Shown: in pieces, positions 24,513 through 34,306 of the stretch | Layout of the letters: every line of letters starts with the position of its first letter | Numbering within the stretch: position 1 is the stretch's first letter | From: Tilletia caries | Lineage: Eukaryota; Basidiomycota; Exobasidiomycetes; Tilletiales; Tilletiaceae | DNA length: 64,000 nucleotides | Direction: 5' to 3' | Assembly (NCBI GenBank): GCA_032718865.1 | Contig: JALUTQ010000041.1 | Location: 806,001-870,000 of the forward strand | The notes under the pieces: generated by a model | Seen by the model: only the letters and a program-made list of their open reading frames with translations | Told to the model about the DNA's origin: nothing | Databases searched by the model: none | Translations under genes and position numbers: made by a program

Positions 24513-25883
24513 ATGGCTTCAACTCGTCACAGAACAGGGGCTAGCAAGTCGTATCCGCTCGTTTTCTCGTCCTCGTCCGAGGCCGCTACCTCTCCCGCCC
24601 TCAGCCAAGTCTCGGACTCTTCTCTTCCCGTCTCGATCTCCGAGTCCGTTCGCGAGCCCTGGACGACGCATCAGATGGTCGCCCTTGTCGACTTTCTCAA
24701 GGACAGCATTCCCCATCAGGTGATGTTCCTTCCCGGGCACAACCGCGGTCACCCCATCAAGGGCAGTCACATGCAAGGCGCGACGATGATCCGGGCCCTG
24801 CGCTCTCATGTCTTCCCGGAAGGCACCAACAAGACGGTCGACGGAATCAAGGCAAAGATCTCCGCCATGGTGAAGAAGTACCGGCAGCATCTCACGGCTA
24901 TGAGCCAGACGGGTCAAGGCCTTCTTTTGGACGAAATGTACGACGGACCGGTCAAGACCGCTCGCGAGCAGCTGCTGGAGGAGTATCCCTGGTGGGAAAC
25001 GATGCACATCATGATGCGCGACCGCGCTTCCTCGGATCCCTCCACCGTTGTCACAGGAGCCGGAGAAATCAGCACCACCACGGGTTCGGCTAGTACCAGC
25101 GTCGAGAGCCAAGACGAGGGCGAGGACGAGGCGGTTGTTCTCGGTCTCCGATCACAGACATCGGGAAGGGGTCGAAAGCGCGCTTTTGATTTCGACGAGG
25201 ACGACAGGAACGACGCATTCAGTGAAGACGACTCTGAAGACGGACAGACCAACACATCTACGCCGCGGGCCTCCGGATCACGATTGCCTCAGCGACTCTA
25301 CATCCCCGGAAAGGGTCCCTTGCCCACCCTCGGTCGCCTCGCCAACGCAACCAGTACGGATCCGATGAGTAAGGGGTCCGTCCAGAAGGAAGCCGGCGAC
25401 AGTACGTCCCCGACCGCAAGAATGGATAAAGGGAAGGCCAAGGTGGTCGAACGTCTGCATCCTGTCCCGGTCAAGCTCGAGAGTGCGCCCAAACCCAAGC
25501 CGACCCACAAGCACGCCCGGTCCAGCGTAGTCGACGGAGCCCTCGACGAATTTGGACGCACGCTCGCAGAAGAACGACAGCAGCGCGCCCATGCTCAAGC
25601 CCTGGTTGCTTCCGAGCGAGAGCAGACGAAACGGCTCAAGATCGAGCTTCAGGCGCAGAACCGCGACAAGGAAAAGGACCTATTCGACTGTCGCCTCAAC
25701 GCCCAAGCCATCAAGCTTGAGGCCATCCACAACGACATCCACAACACTGCCCAGGCCGTATCGCAACTGACGAGTAGCATCAACACGTTCATGGGCAAAG
25801 TCGACATCGTGACGATGGTGCTTCAGCACCTTATGCCCAGCGGATCTTCGGGACGACCTTCTGTGGCTCAAGCTCCTAACTGA
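24513..25883 (+). CDS. Harbinger accessory protein, Myb/SANT-like DNA-binding
   Basis: 456 aa from the chosen start at 24513, preceded by a pyrimidine-rich leader. An in-frame ATG at 24402 would add 37 unlikely residues. Residues about 50-165 form a trihelical Myb/SANT-like region (WTTHQMVALVDFLKDSIP, MIRALRSHVFPEG, IKAKISAMVKKYRQHL, EYPWWETMH). A long acidic and Ser-rich linker follows, then a C-terminal helix likely to be a coiled coil (LAEERQQRAHAQALVASERE, RDKEKDLFDCRL). In Harbinger elements this partner binds the transposon ends and brings the transposase to the nucleus. No break seen. Confidence 0.85.
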   Translation: MASTRHRTGASKSYPLVFSSSSEAATSPALSQVSDSSLPVSISESVREPWTTHQMVALVDFLKDSIPHQVMFLPGHNRGHPIKGSHMQGATMIRALRSHVFPEGTNKTVDGIKAKISAMVKKYRQHLTAMSQTGQGLLLDEMYDGPVKTAREQLLEEYPWWETMHIMMRDRASSDPSTVVTGAGEISTTTGSASTSVESQDEGEDEAVVLGLRSQTSGRGRKRAFDFDEDDRNDAFSEDDSEDGQTNTSTPRASGSRLPQRLYIPGKGPLPTLGRLANATSTDPMSKGSVQKEAGDSTSPTARMDKGKAKVVERLHPVPVKLESAPKPKPTHKHARSSVVDGALDEFGRTLAEERQQRAHAQALVASEREQTKRLKIELQAQNRDKEKDLFDCRLNAQAIKLEAIHNDIHNTAQAVSQLTSSINTFMGKVDIVTMVLQHLMPSGSSGRPSVAQAPN

Positions 25884-26189
25884 ATCACTGCAGCATCATC
25901 ACCATCATTCTAGCCCATCGGCCATCGCTGTGTTTACTGCGTCTCTCATTACCCTATCTTCGGACTCCGGATACCACTGTCTCCTCAGGCTTCATGATCC
26001 ATCTTCATTCCAGTGACCTTCTACGTTCCAGGCTCCAGCGTCCTCAGTTCCTTCACTTTAGTTTTCTCATCTCTATGGCCCTCACAATCAACTGCTCTGT
26101 TTATTATTAATCGCGTCCCCAGATGATCGCTGATGCTGATGCGTAAAGTGATGATGTCTGATGCAAGACAGAGTGCGACGGCACGGTCG

Positions 26190-27881
26190 TCATCGTCCTC
26201 CTCTGCGAGCCTGCTGTCTCTGACCTCTCCTTGCTGCCGCCCTGGCCGCCTTCTCCGCTAGCCAATCCTGGTACTCCTGTTCCGTCCTGTCATGCAGCCT
26301 CGACTGCTCGGTGGTGTCCTCGAACTGCCAGTCTCGTGCCGCGAACAGTGCCTGATGCAGCTGCTCTCGCAACTGCTTCCCTCCTTGCTTCCGCTCCGTG
26401 TCCAGCTGATGCTGACTCTTGTCCTTGTTGCGAGCGTTGTCGGCCGCAACCTTTGCTTGGTATGACTGGACTCTCCTGGTCCACGCCATCCGTTCCACCT
26501 CGTCTTGCTCCGGACTGGATCGCTGCAGTCGGTCCCATGCCCGTGCCGCCCTCCGAGAGAGAGCGGTAAGGTCGAGAAAGACACGACGCTCCTCGGGGCC
26601 GTCCCATCTCAATGCGAGGTTGTGCGCCACCAGGGCCGCCACGATCGTTGTCGTCAGCCGTTCGTGATCGTTCTCGTCCCGCACATAGAGCCGAAGACCT
26701 CGAAGGCACTGAAAGCGACCTTTGAGGTATCCAAAGCCATGCTCTGACCGCACCCGGACGTTGCTGACGGCACGATTGAATCTTCGGAAGTCTCGAGACT
26801 TGGAGCCGACGACATGATCGTAGGGTCCACATGTGAAGTCCGACAGCCCATACCCGCCGTCCGTCCATACGAACTCGCCTTCCTCCAGATACACGCCCGG
26901 CCGCTTGACGACGTCACTGGCCGCGAAAGCGCGAGAGTCTTGAGTCGATCCCTTGTACCCTACGACGTAGTCGACCGTCCGCAATGTAACTGGGAGAACG
27001 ACCAGCTGGATGTTGAGAGAGTACTGGCCCTTCCGATCCCAGTATTCGCGGGAGAACGCGTTCTTGCCTGGCTGAAACGCGAGCGGTATGAGTGAGCCGT
27101 CCACCATAGAGTAGCCTCCGCTGAACTCGACGCACCCAGAATTCTCGGCGACCCATGCCTTGGCGACCTCCTTCTCCTCTTCCGACGCCCAGCAGAGCAC
27201 CTGATCGCGCATGTCGTAGAGGGCCTTGCAGATTGCCGCTGTGTACTTGATGACCGAACCTTCTGCGCACCCGCAGACAAACGAAACGTCCACTACTCCT
27301 CCACCGTTGCCTGATCGCCCGAGCCTGTAGAAGGCCACCGCAGCTTGCTCCTCGGGAGATGCGCCGGGTCGCCGTGGATCGGATACGCTGAAGCCGTCGT
27401 GAGCAGCGATGACCTCGACGATGGCATCGAACGCATCTGGTGTCATACGGACAAGGTGTCGATAGAACGCCGCGTCGCCGATCGTGTTGGAGTCCTTGAG
27501 CCGTCGAAGCCGATCTACAAGGCGCTCTATGCCTCTTGGAGTGCGCCGTTCATGTAGAACGCGTTGAGATTCGAGTTGCCGCATGATGCCTTGAACCATC
27601 TCGTATTGATCAAGGGTGGAGCTGCTGCTGAAGCTCATGGATGATCCACTGCTGTTGACGCTGCTGATGCTCATAGATTGCAGGTCAATGTCGCTGCTAC
27701 TGTTGCTGCCATCTGGACTGCTGACGGTGTCCAGGTCGCCCGAAGAGGAGGAGCTGGCCGCATCTGATTGCCATACGTCGTCTTCATGTTCCCAGATTGC
27801 GGCTCGGTTTTCCAAAAACGCACGAAGCAGAGTAGCGCGAGTCTCACGCAGAGACTGCTGACGAGCTGAGAGGCGAGGCAT
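26190..27881 (-). CDS. Harbinger DDE transposase (DDE_Tnp_4 type)
   Basis: 563 aa from the start chosen at 27881; an in-frame ATG at 28064 would add 61 residues that lack protein character. The N-terminal third is acidic and Ser-rich. The core shows TPDAFDAIVEVIAAHDGF, then the catalytic triad: Asp in GGYSMVDGSLIPL, Asp in YKGSTQDSRAF, Glu in VRVRSEHGFGYLKGRF, with WTDGGYGLSDF between. The C-terminus is basic, Gln/Arg-rich and ends RRGQRQQARRGGR, a possible nuclear localisation signal. The enzyme cuts and inserts at 3-bp sites, matching the ACT duplication. Its tail-to-tail layout with the Myb-like gene is typical. Confidence 0.93.
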   Translation of the reverse strand: MPRLSARQQSLRETRATLLRAFLENRAAIWEHEDDVWQSDAASSSSSGDLDTVSSPDGSNSSSDIDLQSMSISSVNSSGSSMSFSSSSTLDQYEMVQGIMRQLESQRVLHERRTPRGIERLVDRLRRLKDSNTIGDAAFYRHLVRMTPDAFDAIVEVIAAHDGFSVSDPRRPGASPEEQAAVAFYRLGRSGNGGGVVDVSFVCGCAEGSVIKYTAAICKALYDMRDQVLCWASEEEKEVAKAWVAENSGCVEFSGGYSMVDGSLIPLAFQPGKNAFSREYWDRKGQYSLNIQLVVLPVTLRTVDYVVGYKGSTQDSRAFAASDVVKRPGVYLEEGEFVWTDGGYGLSDFTCGPYDHVVGSKSRDFRRFNRAVSNVRVRSEHGFGYLKGRFQCLRGLRLYVRDENDHERLTTTIVAALVAHNLALRWDGPEERRVFLDLTALSRRAARAWDRLQRSSPEQDEVERMAWTRRVQSYQAKVAADNARNKDKSQHQLDTERKQGGKQLREQLHQALFAARDWQFEDTTEQSRLHDRTEQEYQDWLAEKAARAAARRGQRQQARRGGR

Positions 27882-28242
27882 GCTGAAAGGACTTGATGAA
27901 CGTATATGAAGACGTAGGCCGCACCCATCAAGGAGTTGAGGAGACCAGGGATAATTTCCTCGAGTAGAATGTACGGGTGCACCGTGCACGGGACACAACC
28001 ATGTGGTGAACCGCGAATTCCGGTGCATCGGGTCAACTGAATGTAATTGCATCTGTAGAATCATGTGGAGTGCTTTCGCCGGTGGACTTCAAAATTTGCC
28101 CCGTAAGTACTTTTACTTCAACGGCAACGGTCACCCACGAAATGCCCTACTGTACACACATACTCTCATCGCCCATCGCCCATCCATCAGCCTCATCAAC
28201 CTGCAGACAGCGTTACATACCATCTAGGACTGAATAGCAGGC

Positions 28243-31200
28243 ATGGCAGACGCAGGCAGGCTGCCGAGCACGACAGCCGCCTTGCCAGCATCAAGCAAAG
28301 GCCGGGGCAAGGGCAAGCAGCGCTCCGCCTCATCCAACGAAGGCACCGGCTCCGCCAGTGGAAACGACCGTGGCAGCGCAAGTGCAAGCGGCAGCCTCAG
28401 TGGCAGCGCCAGTGCAAATAATGGAAGTGCAGCTGCCTCCGGCTCAGGGCCCTCACACTCAAATAACTTCGACAACAGTGGGATCTTGCCCACGCCTGAA
28501 GAAGATGCAAGCATACTCAGCGCCAACGGCAACGGTGGCGGCGAGGAAAAGAAGACCAGAAAGCAGGTCCAAGTGAGTCCATTCTCTGCGCTTCCTGCCT
28601 GCCGCTTCTCTGACCCGAAGGTTCTTCCCAGAATCGCACCGCGCAGCGCAGGTACCGAGGTCGTCAGGCCGAATACGTCAAGAAGCTCGAGACTGAGATA
28701 GAACTGCTGAAAGCAGATCCGAGCTTCCGCGAAAGCGCCAAGGATGAATGGATACAACAGCTGCAGGAGGACAACCGACAGCTCAAGGTTGGTCCATCCA
28801 TACATCGATCCAGCCATGTCTGTCCCTCAAAGCTGACCGTGCATTGTTACACAGGCATTCATTCTCGGACCGCACCGTATCACTTTGACCGAGGGAATGG
28901 ACGTCCTTCTCCGCAAGTCATATGCCATCGAAGAAGGCATCTTGCGACCGTTCGTCACTTCCCCTGTCATTGAGAACGCACCAGGTCTTCCTGAAGATGG
29001 CTCTGCCCAAGATCTTCCAGATTTCTCCAACTTTTCCAATCCCCGCCGTGGAGAAGATGTGTCTGAAGAGGCGATCAATGGCGCAGCAGACCAAGGCCGA
29101 ACCACATCAAGCCACAATAGCTACATGGGATCTGCTTTAGCTGGCAACGCCTCAGCGCGCAACTCCAGCACGACATCCAACATACCCCCAGGGAATCTGT
29201 TTCTGGGCGGATCCAACACATCGACAATGCCAACCAATGGTCAACCCTTTGGAGCGCAGTCGCAGCTCTTTGCTCTTCCGTCGGCCGATCATGCTGCCCC
29301 TGCCCAATCAACAACGGGACAGTTCTCACTTCGCTTCCCGGCGAATCAAGTGCAGCAGTCGGATCCGACTTCCTTCGAAGAAATGACACAGTTTCTCTCG
29401 TCAACAGCAATGGCAGGCAACATAAACATACCCTGGCAGGCCCAAGGCGATGTATCGGGAGCGGGCTCGGGAACAGGAACGGGGGCGTATGGAAACGGAA
29501 GCAGACCTGACGAGCAAATTTTGCCAAACCGGGCGATTGGTGGTGCCTCTGCCACGTCAAACTTTAATGCCGGCGCCGCTCAACCATTATCGCACCAGTA
29601 CCCAGACCTCACGTCTTCCGCCATGCTGACCGACAGCCGCGAGATCTCGCCGGGCTCTGCAGGAGTCGAAAGCGGAGGCCTGGTGGCCAATCGTCACACC
29701 TCGGATGACGCGAAGGCAGGCGGAAGATCAAATACCAATGCCAGTTCCAATACCACGCGGTCGAGTTCCGCCGTGGCTCAGAATTTCTTTGTGGCGTCAC
29801 AATCGTCCACCGATGGGCCGCCCCTGGCGCAGAAGAGGAGGGTCGGAGGGTACTTGGGCATGAATCATGATGACTCTGCCGATGCCGGACTCCCTGGTGG
29901 GCAGAGTGGAGGGGTGAGTGTCTGTAATGGAACGCGACGCGAGTAAGGCCCTTCTCCCTTTGCTGACAGCCTCTGTCCGATGCCACTCTGTTCGAAAACG
30001 GTTCCCTCGCCCCTTCAGTCCGGCGGTCCTTCGCCGATACACGTCCTCCCATCCCAGCTCTACTCGCAGCGTGAACAACTCAGTGCGATGATCCGTTACG
30101 TCTTCGACACGCCCGGCTCGAGCCAGATCGATTTCAGCTCGCCGGACTTCTCGTACGAACCCTACCAGCAGCGGCTCGAGCCTATCTTCCGCTTCTGCTG
30201 GAGTTGGGCGATGGCTATCTGGCCGGACGAACCAGAGATGGAGGTCGCCAGCATGGCGTGGGTCATTTTCTTGTTTTCGAACGCGGCGGTGAACTTCTAC
30301 CTCAAGTTGCGTGAGTTCAGCTTTGGTTTCCTGGATGGGTCGCCTCCCGCCTCTGCCCTTTCTTGGACCCTGGAGGAACCGATCGCTGATGGGGGTGCTG
30401 TTCAATCCCTTTTACTTTGCTCATCTCGCGCATTCTCTCTCTGCTCCTTGTTATTTCTTTTGCAGCCGAGTTCTTGCAGCCCACTAGGGAGCAACAGAGT
30501 CTACCACACGAAGCCGCTGTGATGTTTGTACCGGTGAGTCCTTATGATTCCACAAGATCCTCGGACATCTGCTTTTGGCGACGGGAGTACTGAAGGTTCG
30601 GAGACATTCGTCCTCATAACAATAGTGGAAAGAATTGCGGAATCAGATGGTGCTGCTGGACGGCTTTGTCAACTTCCGCATAGTCGGCGAGCGTGAGTAA
30701 TTATTTCACCATGCGAGGCAGTGACCACCTGTAGCGACATGCTGACCGACCTATTTCTTCCCCATGTGTCCCCGCACGCGTCTCTATCGGTTATGAACTC
30801 AGTCGTAAACTGTACTTGCCTTCAAGCCGGGCAATACAAGCCAAATGCTGGCCCTATTGGCGCTCCGAAGCGTGAGTCAAGCCAATCGACGATTGCTTCG
30901 AATCCCAATGCTCATCATCTGTCTTTCACAATCACAGCGGCGAGTGCATATGGGCAGATGAGGCATATCAAGGAGCTCACGTACTTTGACGAGAACTTTG
31001 TACGTCCCCGAAGGCTCCCTGAAACTCGTTCGACCTTTCGGCCTCCTTATTGATCGTTTCTTGTTTCTGCAGATTCCATTCGATCACATCATCGACTTTG
31101 AGAACTGGAGACTGAGGTGCGTATACCCAGAAACATGTCTGATCGTCGTTGTTGAAGACAAGTAGACCCGAATACTGACCGTTCCGATCGAATTCCCTTC

Positions 31201-31538
31201 CCGGGGCTTTCCTTCTGCGACCCGAGCAGTCGTGATGCCATCAGCCGCTTCCCTCAACTCGAGATTCCGGAACGGCTGATCGAGGCTGGCGATGTACGGA
31301 AGCGCAAAGAACAGGCTTGGGCTCAGCAGAAGGGCAGTCAAGGTGTATTCACATCGTAGGGAACGATTTCTTTTTTTCTTTATGCACTGGCATTTGCACT
31401 ACTTCTCTCAACAGAGATCCGAGTCTCATCATCATGTGCTGGATCATGGATGGGCGCAGGAGTGCAGGCGTCGTGGAGTACGAGCACATCCAAACGGAAC
31501 GAGAACGGACCGGAGAACAAAGGGAAGCGAGAAAGTAA
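28243..31538 (+). CDS. bZIP transcription factor with DUF3425-like C-terminus
   Basis: Exons 28243-28572, 28632-28787, 28855-29913, 30019-30310 and several short ones up to the stop at 31536-31538. Exon 1 is a Gly/Ser/Ala repeat-rich tail ending in a basic stretch. The basic region starts across the first intron: NRTAQRRYRGRQAEYVKKLE, followed by a short leucine zipper (LETEIELLKA..., LQEDNRQLK). The middle is Asn/Ser/Gly-rich and disordered. The C-terminal exons hold a compact domain (RLEPIFRFCWSWAMAIWP, VPWKELRNQMVLLDGFVNFRIVG, ELTYFDENFIPFDHIIDFENWRL), as in fungal AP-1-like bZIPs with DUF3425. The last splice is weak: GTGTATTC donor near 31341 and acceptor near 31414 or 31416, so the final 40 residues are uncertain. 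Targets unknown. Confidence 0.83.
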
Positions 31539-32465
31539 ACTCGCGATTCAGTCATTCAGAGCTATACGTTGGAACGATCTGGATAGAGCGTACTTCCGCT
31601 CACTAGGATACAGCGTAGCGTTTGCTGTCATCACTCTTCTTGTATCTAGGGCACCTGTATAGGTGTGCGCGTCGCGTCGACGCGCGCCTTTTTGCCGCGC
31701 CTGGTTGCGCGCAAAGCAACTTAGCGATTCCTCTCCCGTGTATGTGGACGTGTGGTCCTCTCCAGATCTTCACTCCAGGCACGTCCCGGCTCCGCGCACG
31801 TCCCCAGCATCCTGCTTTGACCTTTTCCACCTTGCGGCGCCGTGCGCCGTGCGCACATCTGGGGTCTACGTTTTTCGCATCGTCGTGTATGACATGTAGC
31901 GGGCGTGCGCGGGGTGGGGGAGCGCGGTGCACGGATGGCGCAACGTCTTAGCGGAATGCTTAATGCTTAATGCTTCACGATGAAGGGACATGTTTTACTT
32001 CCGGTCGTATCAATGAATCTGTGGTCTCAGCAACCGTGAACCGATGTTTGACTGACCACGAAGCGGGTAGGTCGGGAGGTCTCTGTTGCGGGAGGTGGGG
32101 ATTACTAGAGATCCGTCCTCCAGCCTTCAACGCTTCAACCCCAGCAAGGCAGCAACCGTGAACCGATCCGCAGCTTCGCCAGCGGAGCGTCGCGTGTCAC
32201 ATGTCACACACGTACAGCACGCTGCGGACTGCGTACTGCGGTACGAGAATTATGACACATCGATATCACACATGTGACATGTCACATGATGCTGGCTGCC
32301 GACTGGTGAGCCTGAGGCGGGAGGCCCTGAGCCAAACTGCCAAAGTGCAAAGTGCTGCTTACTATAAGTTTCATCAAGCCCCACACAGCACACAGATAGA
32401 TCAACAAAGAGATTGCAGAAAAACGTCTGATCTTCTGATGCTTCTGAAATCTGAACACATCACAG
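31539..32465. other. Intergenic, palindrome-rich
   Basis: No supported gene. Contains a CpG-rich palindrome around 31664-31697 (core CGCGTCGACGCG), a short triple repeat of AATGCTT at about 31955-31975, two copies of AGCAACCGTGAACCGAT (about 32028 and 32152), and CACATGTCACA-type palindromes at 32195-32290. Confidence 0.5.
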
Positions 32466-32469
32466 GGGT

Positions 32470-33206
32470 TTGGGGGTCGTTATTCCATAGAGGTAATAAC
32501 GATGAATAACGATCGTTATTCAGGCCCGAATACACGAAAAATTGCGATAGCTGTTCACCGCTGTTCATCTGCGTGAATAACGATCGTTATTCACCGTTAT
32601 TCACCATTATTCACGCCGTGACCAAGTGTGAACAGGGGAGGAACCAGCTAGCAAATTTAAGGCTCTCTCCAATAGATAAACTCTCCACCAGCGCACCATG
32701 GCAGCATTATTGAGCATTACACACGCATCACGTATCACGCATCGTCCATCACGTCTCATCATGACCCGACGCGGTAGTCCACACTCTGGTCTGCCACGCA
32801 CTCGTCCTGGTCAATCGAGCATGCCTGGTGCGGGGGAGTACATCCCTCTCCATCATACGTACGTGTAGCAATACTGAAAAAAAACGAGGTTTTTGTGTCT
32901 TCAAAAAAAAGCAACATCGTTTGGGCCAGGTATGAATTTTTTTCAGATCCAGTGAAGACGCGTGGAGACCCTCGAAACCCACAAGATGGGCCGAAAACCG
33001 AGGAGTCTGGGCTGCCTCCGGAATAAATAGTACGGAACAGCGACGAACAGCTGTGGTTGTTACGGGAGAAGTACTAACTATGAATAAGTACGAACAGCGG
33101 CGAACAGCGGCGAACAGCTGTGGTTATTCCGGGAGAAGTACTAACTCTGAACAGCGGGCGCAATTACATGTATTCACGTGTATTCACCAGTGAATAACAC
33201 CCCTCA
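32470..33206. repeat. Palindrome-rich repeat block, possibly a degenerate MITE
   Basis: Two identical 18-bp perfect palindromes GAATAACGATCGTTATTC at 32504-32521 and 32575-32592, with more GTTATTCACC copies between and after. A 67-bp period direct repeat, CGAACAGCTGTGGTT..., occurs at about 33044-33079 and 33111-33147. The outer ends are loosely inverted: GGGGTCGTTATTC at about 32472 and GAATAACACCCC at 33193-33204. No target duplication is clear, so the element boundaries are tentative. Confidence 0.5.
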
Positions 33207-33228
33207 ACCTCCAGTGCATATACAAACA

Positions 33229-33537
33229 GGTCGTGTCTATTGGCCGACCCCGGTCGGTTTAGGTCGACGGGCCGACCCCGGCACTAGAGCAGTCAGAGCT
33301 CTAAAACCACAAAGACTTCCACTTTTCGCCTCTTTAAGCCAAAGAAAACGGCTCCTCCCTTACTTTCAACAGCAATTCTGCATCGATTGACCTCAAATCT
33401 CGCATGAGTACGCGTACAGGTATCCTTGACATCCATGCAAAATTTGAGCCCGCTTTATTATGTACGTTGCTGGGACGGTCAAAGTGGGTAACTCAGAGGG
33501 GTCGGGTACCGACCGGGGTCGGCCAATAGACAAAACC
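33229..33537. mobile_element. 309-bp MITE with 10-bp target duplication (Mutator-like)
   Basis: Inverted ends of about 30 bp: GGTCGTGTCTATTGGCCGAC onward at the left, its near-perfect reverse complement ending CCAATAGACAAAACC at the right (two mismatches). A perfect 10-bp direct repeat, TATACAAACA, flanks it at 33219-33228 and 33538-33547. Target duplications of 9-11 bp are the mark of Mutator-like elements. No coding capacity. The repeat GCCGACCCCGG occurs again just inside the left end. Confidence 0.85.
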
Positions 33538-33547
33538 TATACAAACA

Positions 33548-34306
33548 TGGATGCAGCATGACCATACTCGTCACTCACTCTCTGTTTCTCTCTTGGCTCT
33601 GAGCGGAAGCGGGAAGATTTCCCTCCCTGCCGCCTCGGTCCCTCCTGCAGTAGTCCTGCCCTCCCGGCCGGCCTCTGCTCCCGCCTCCCGCCTGTCCCGT
33701 CTTCCGCCATAGTGCCGTCTTACTGCTTACGCCTCGCCAGTCGCCTCAGCTCACAGTAGCTGTCGCCTGTCAGCAGCATGCTGCACAGGCGGATCAGATT
33801 CAAGGATCGGCGTCTGCGGTCGGTCCGGTGTGATTCAGCAGTAGCTCAGTACATAACACACATGTATTCTCAACGCTCGGCACTCAGTAGTAGCAGTCAT
33901 CCAAAACATCTCTTGTCCCCTCTCGACTCTGACTCGCTCTCCGCTGACTTCCTTCACCCATCATCTTCACTCTTTTCCCTTCCTACTCCTTACAGGCTCT
34001 CGATCCAGTCTCGGGTCTCGACCGTCGCTTCTTCAGCCGCTGATAGCTCTCCTGTTCCCAGGACACACCGCTTGAAACAAATACCCGCACGCCCTTACCC
34101 AGTTGCCCTACTGCGTCTGTCCAACCTTCAGCCTCCAGGAAGACGCTTTCGGAAGACTGAAAAGGACGGCTTGGACCGAAGATCTCCAACCTCTCTGAAT
34201 TGTCGCCATCACATCTTCCCCTCTTCACATTTACATCTGGCCGTCCTGATTGCGACTCGGTCCTAGATTCTTCTTTCCTTCTCCCACACATCCTCGTTCG
34301 CCAAAC
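33548..34306. other. Promoter/5' UTR region of the 7TM protein gene
   Basis: CT-rich sequence with no supported gene. The longest open frame (from 33778) is Ser/Leu/Pro/His-rich and typical of pyrimidine-rich UTR or promoter DNA. Confidence 0.5.

Larger units (their letters stand above)
24024..28148. mobile_element. PIF/Harbinger DNA transposon with two convergent genes
   Basis: 4125 bp. Ends AGGGCATTTCG (11 bp perfect inverted) plus a second shared block AGTAAAAGTACTT about 30-40 bp further in. The 3-bp target duplication is ACT (24021-24023 and 28149-28151). It carries the two genes expected of this superfamily: a Myb/SANT-like DNA-binding protein on the plus strand and a DDE transposase on the minus strand, both open. 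It has landed in the last bases of the inverted repeat of the element at 23070. Confidence 0.93.
23070..28152. mobile_element. Tc1/mariner-like non-autonomous element, split by a Harbinger element
   Basis: Left end CAGTAGCGTGCAATAAG (and on through TTTGTACCAAAAC) starts at 23070 directly after TA (23068-23069). The inverted copy reads GTTTTGGTACAAAC up to CTTATTGCACCCTACT at about 23995-24023. Its last base and the flanking TA are found after the nested Harbinger element, at 28152 and 28153-28154. Without the Harbinger insertion the element is 955 bp, with about 30-bp inverted repeats differing at one base. No transposase frame can be made out inside, so it is non-autonomous or heavily decayed. 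Confidence 0.82.

Noticed and set aside
31664..31697. Strong CpG palindrome as a terminator or replication origin
   Set aside because: No further support; fungal origins and terminators cannot be called from this alone.
32470..33206. Calling the palindrome block a full transposon
   Set aside because: Ends are only loosely inverted and there is no target duplication, so it is listed as a repeat block.
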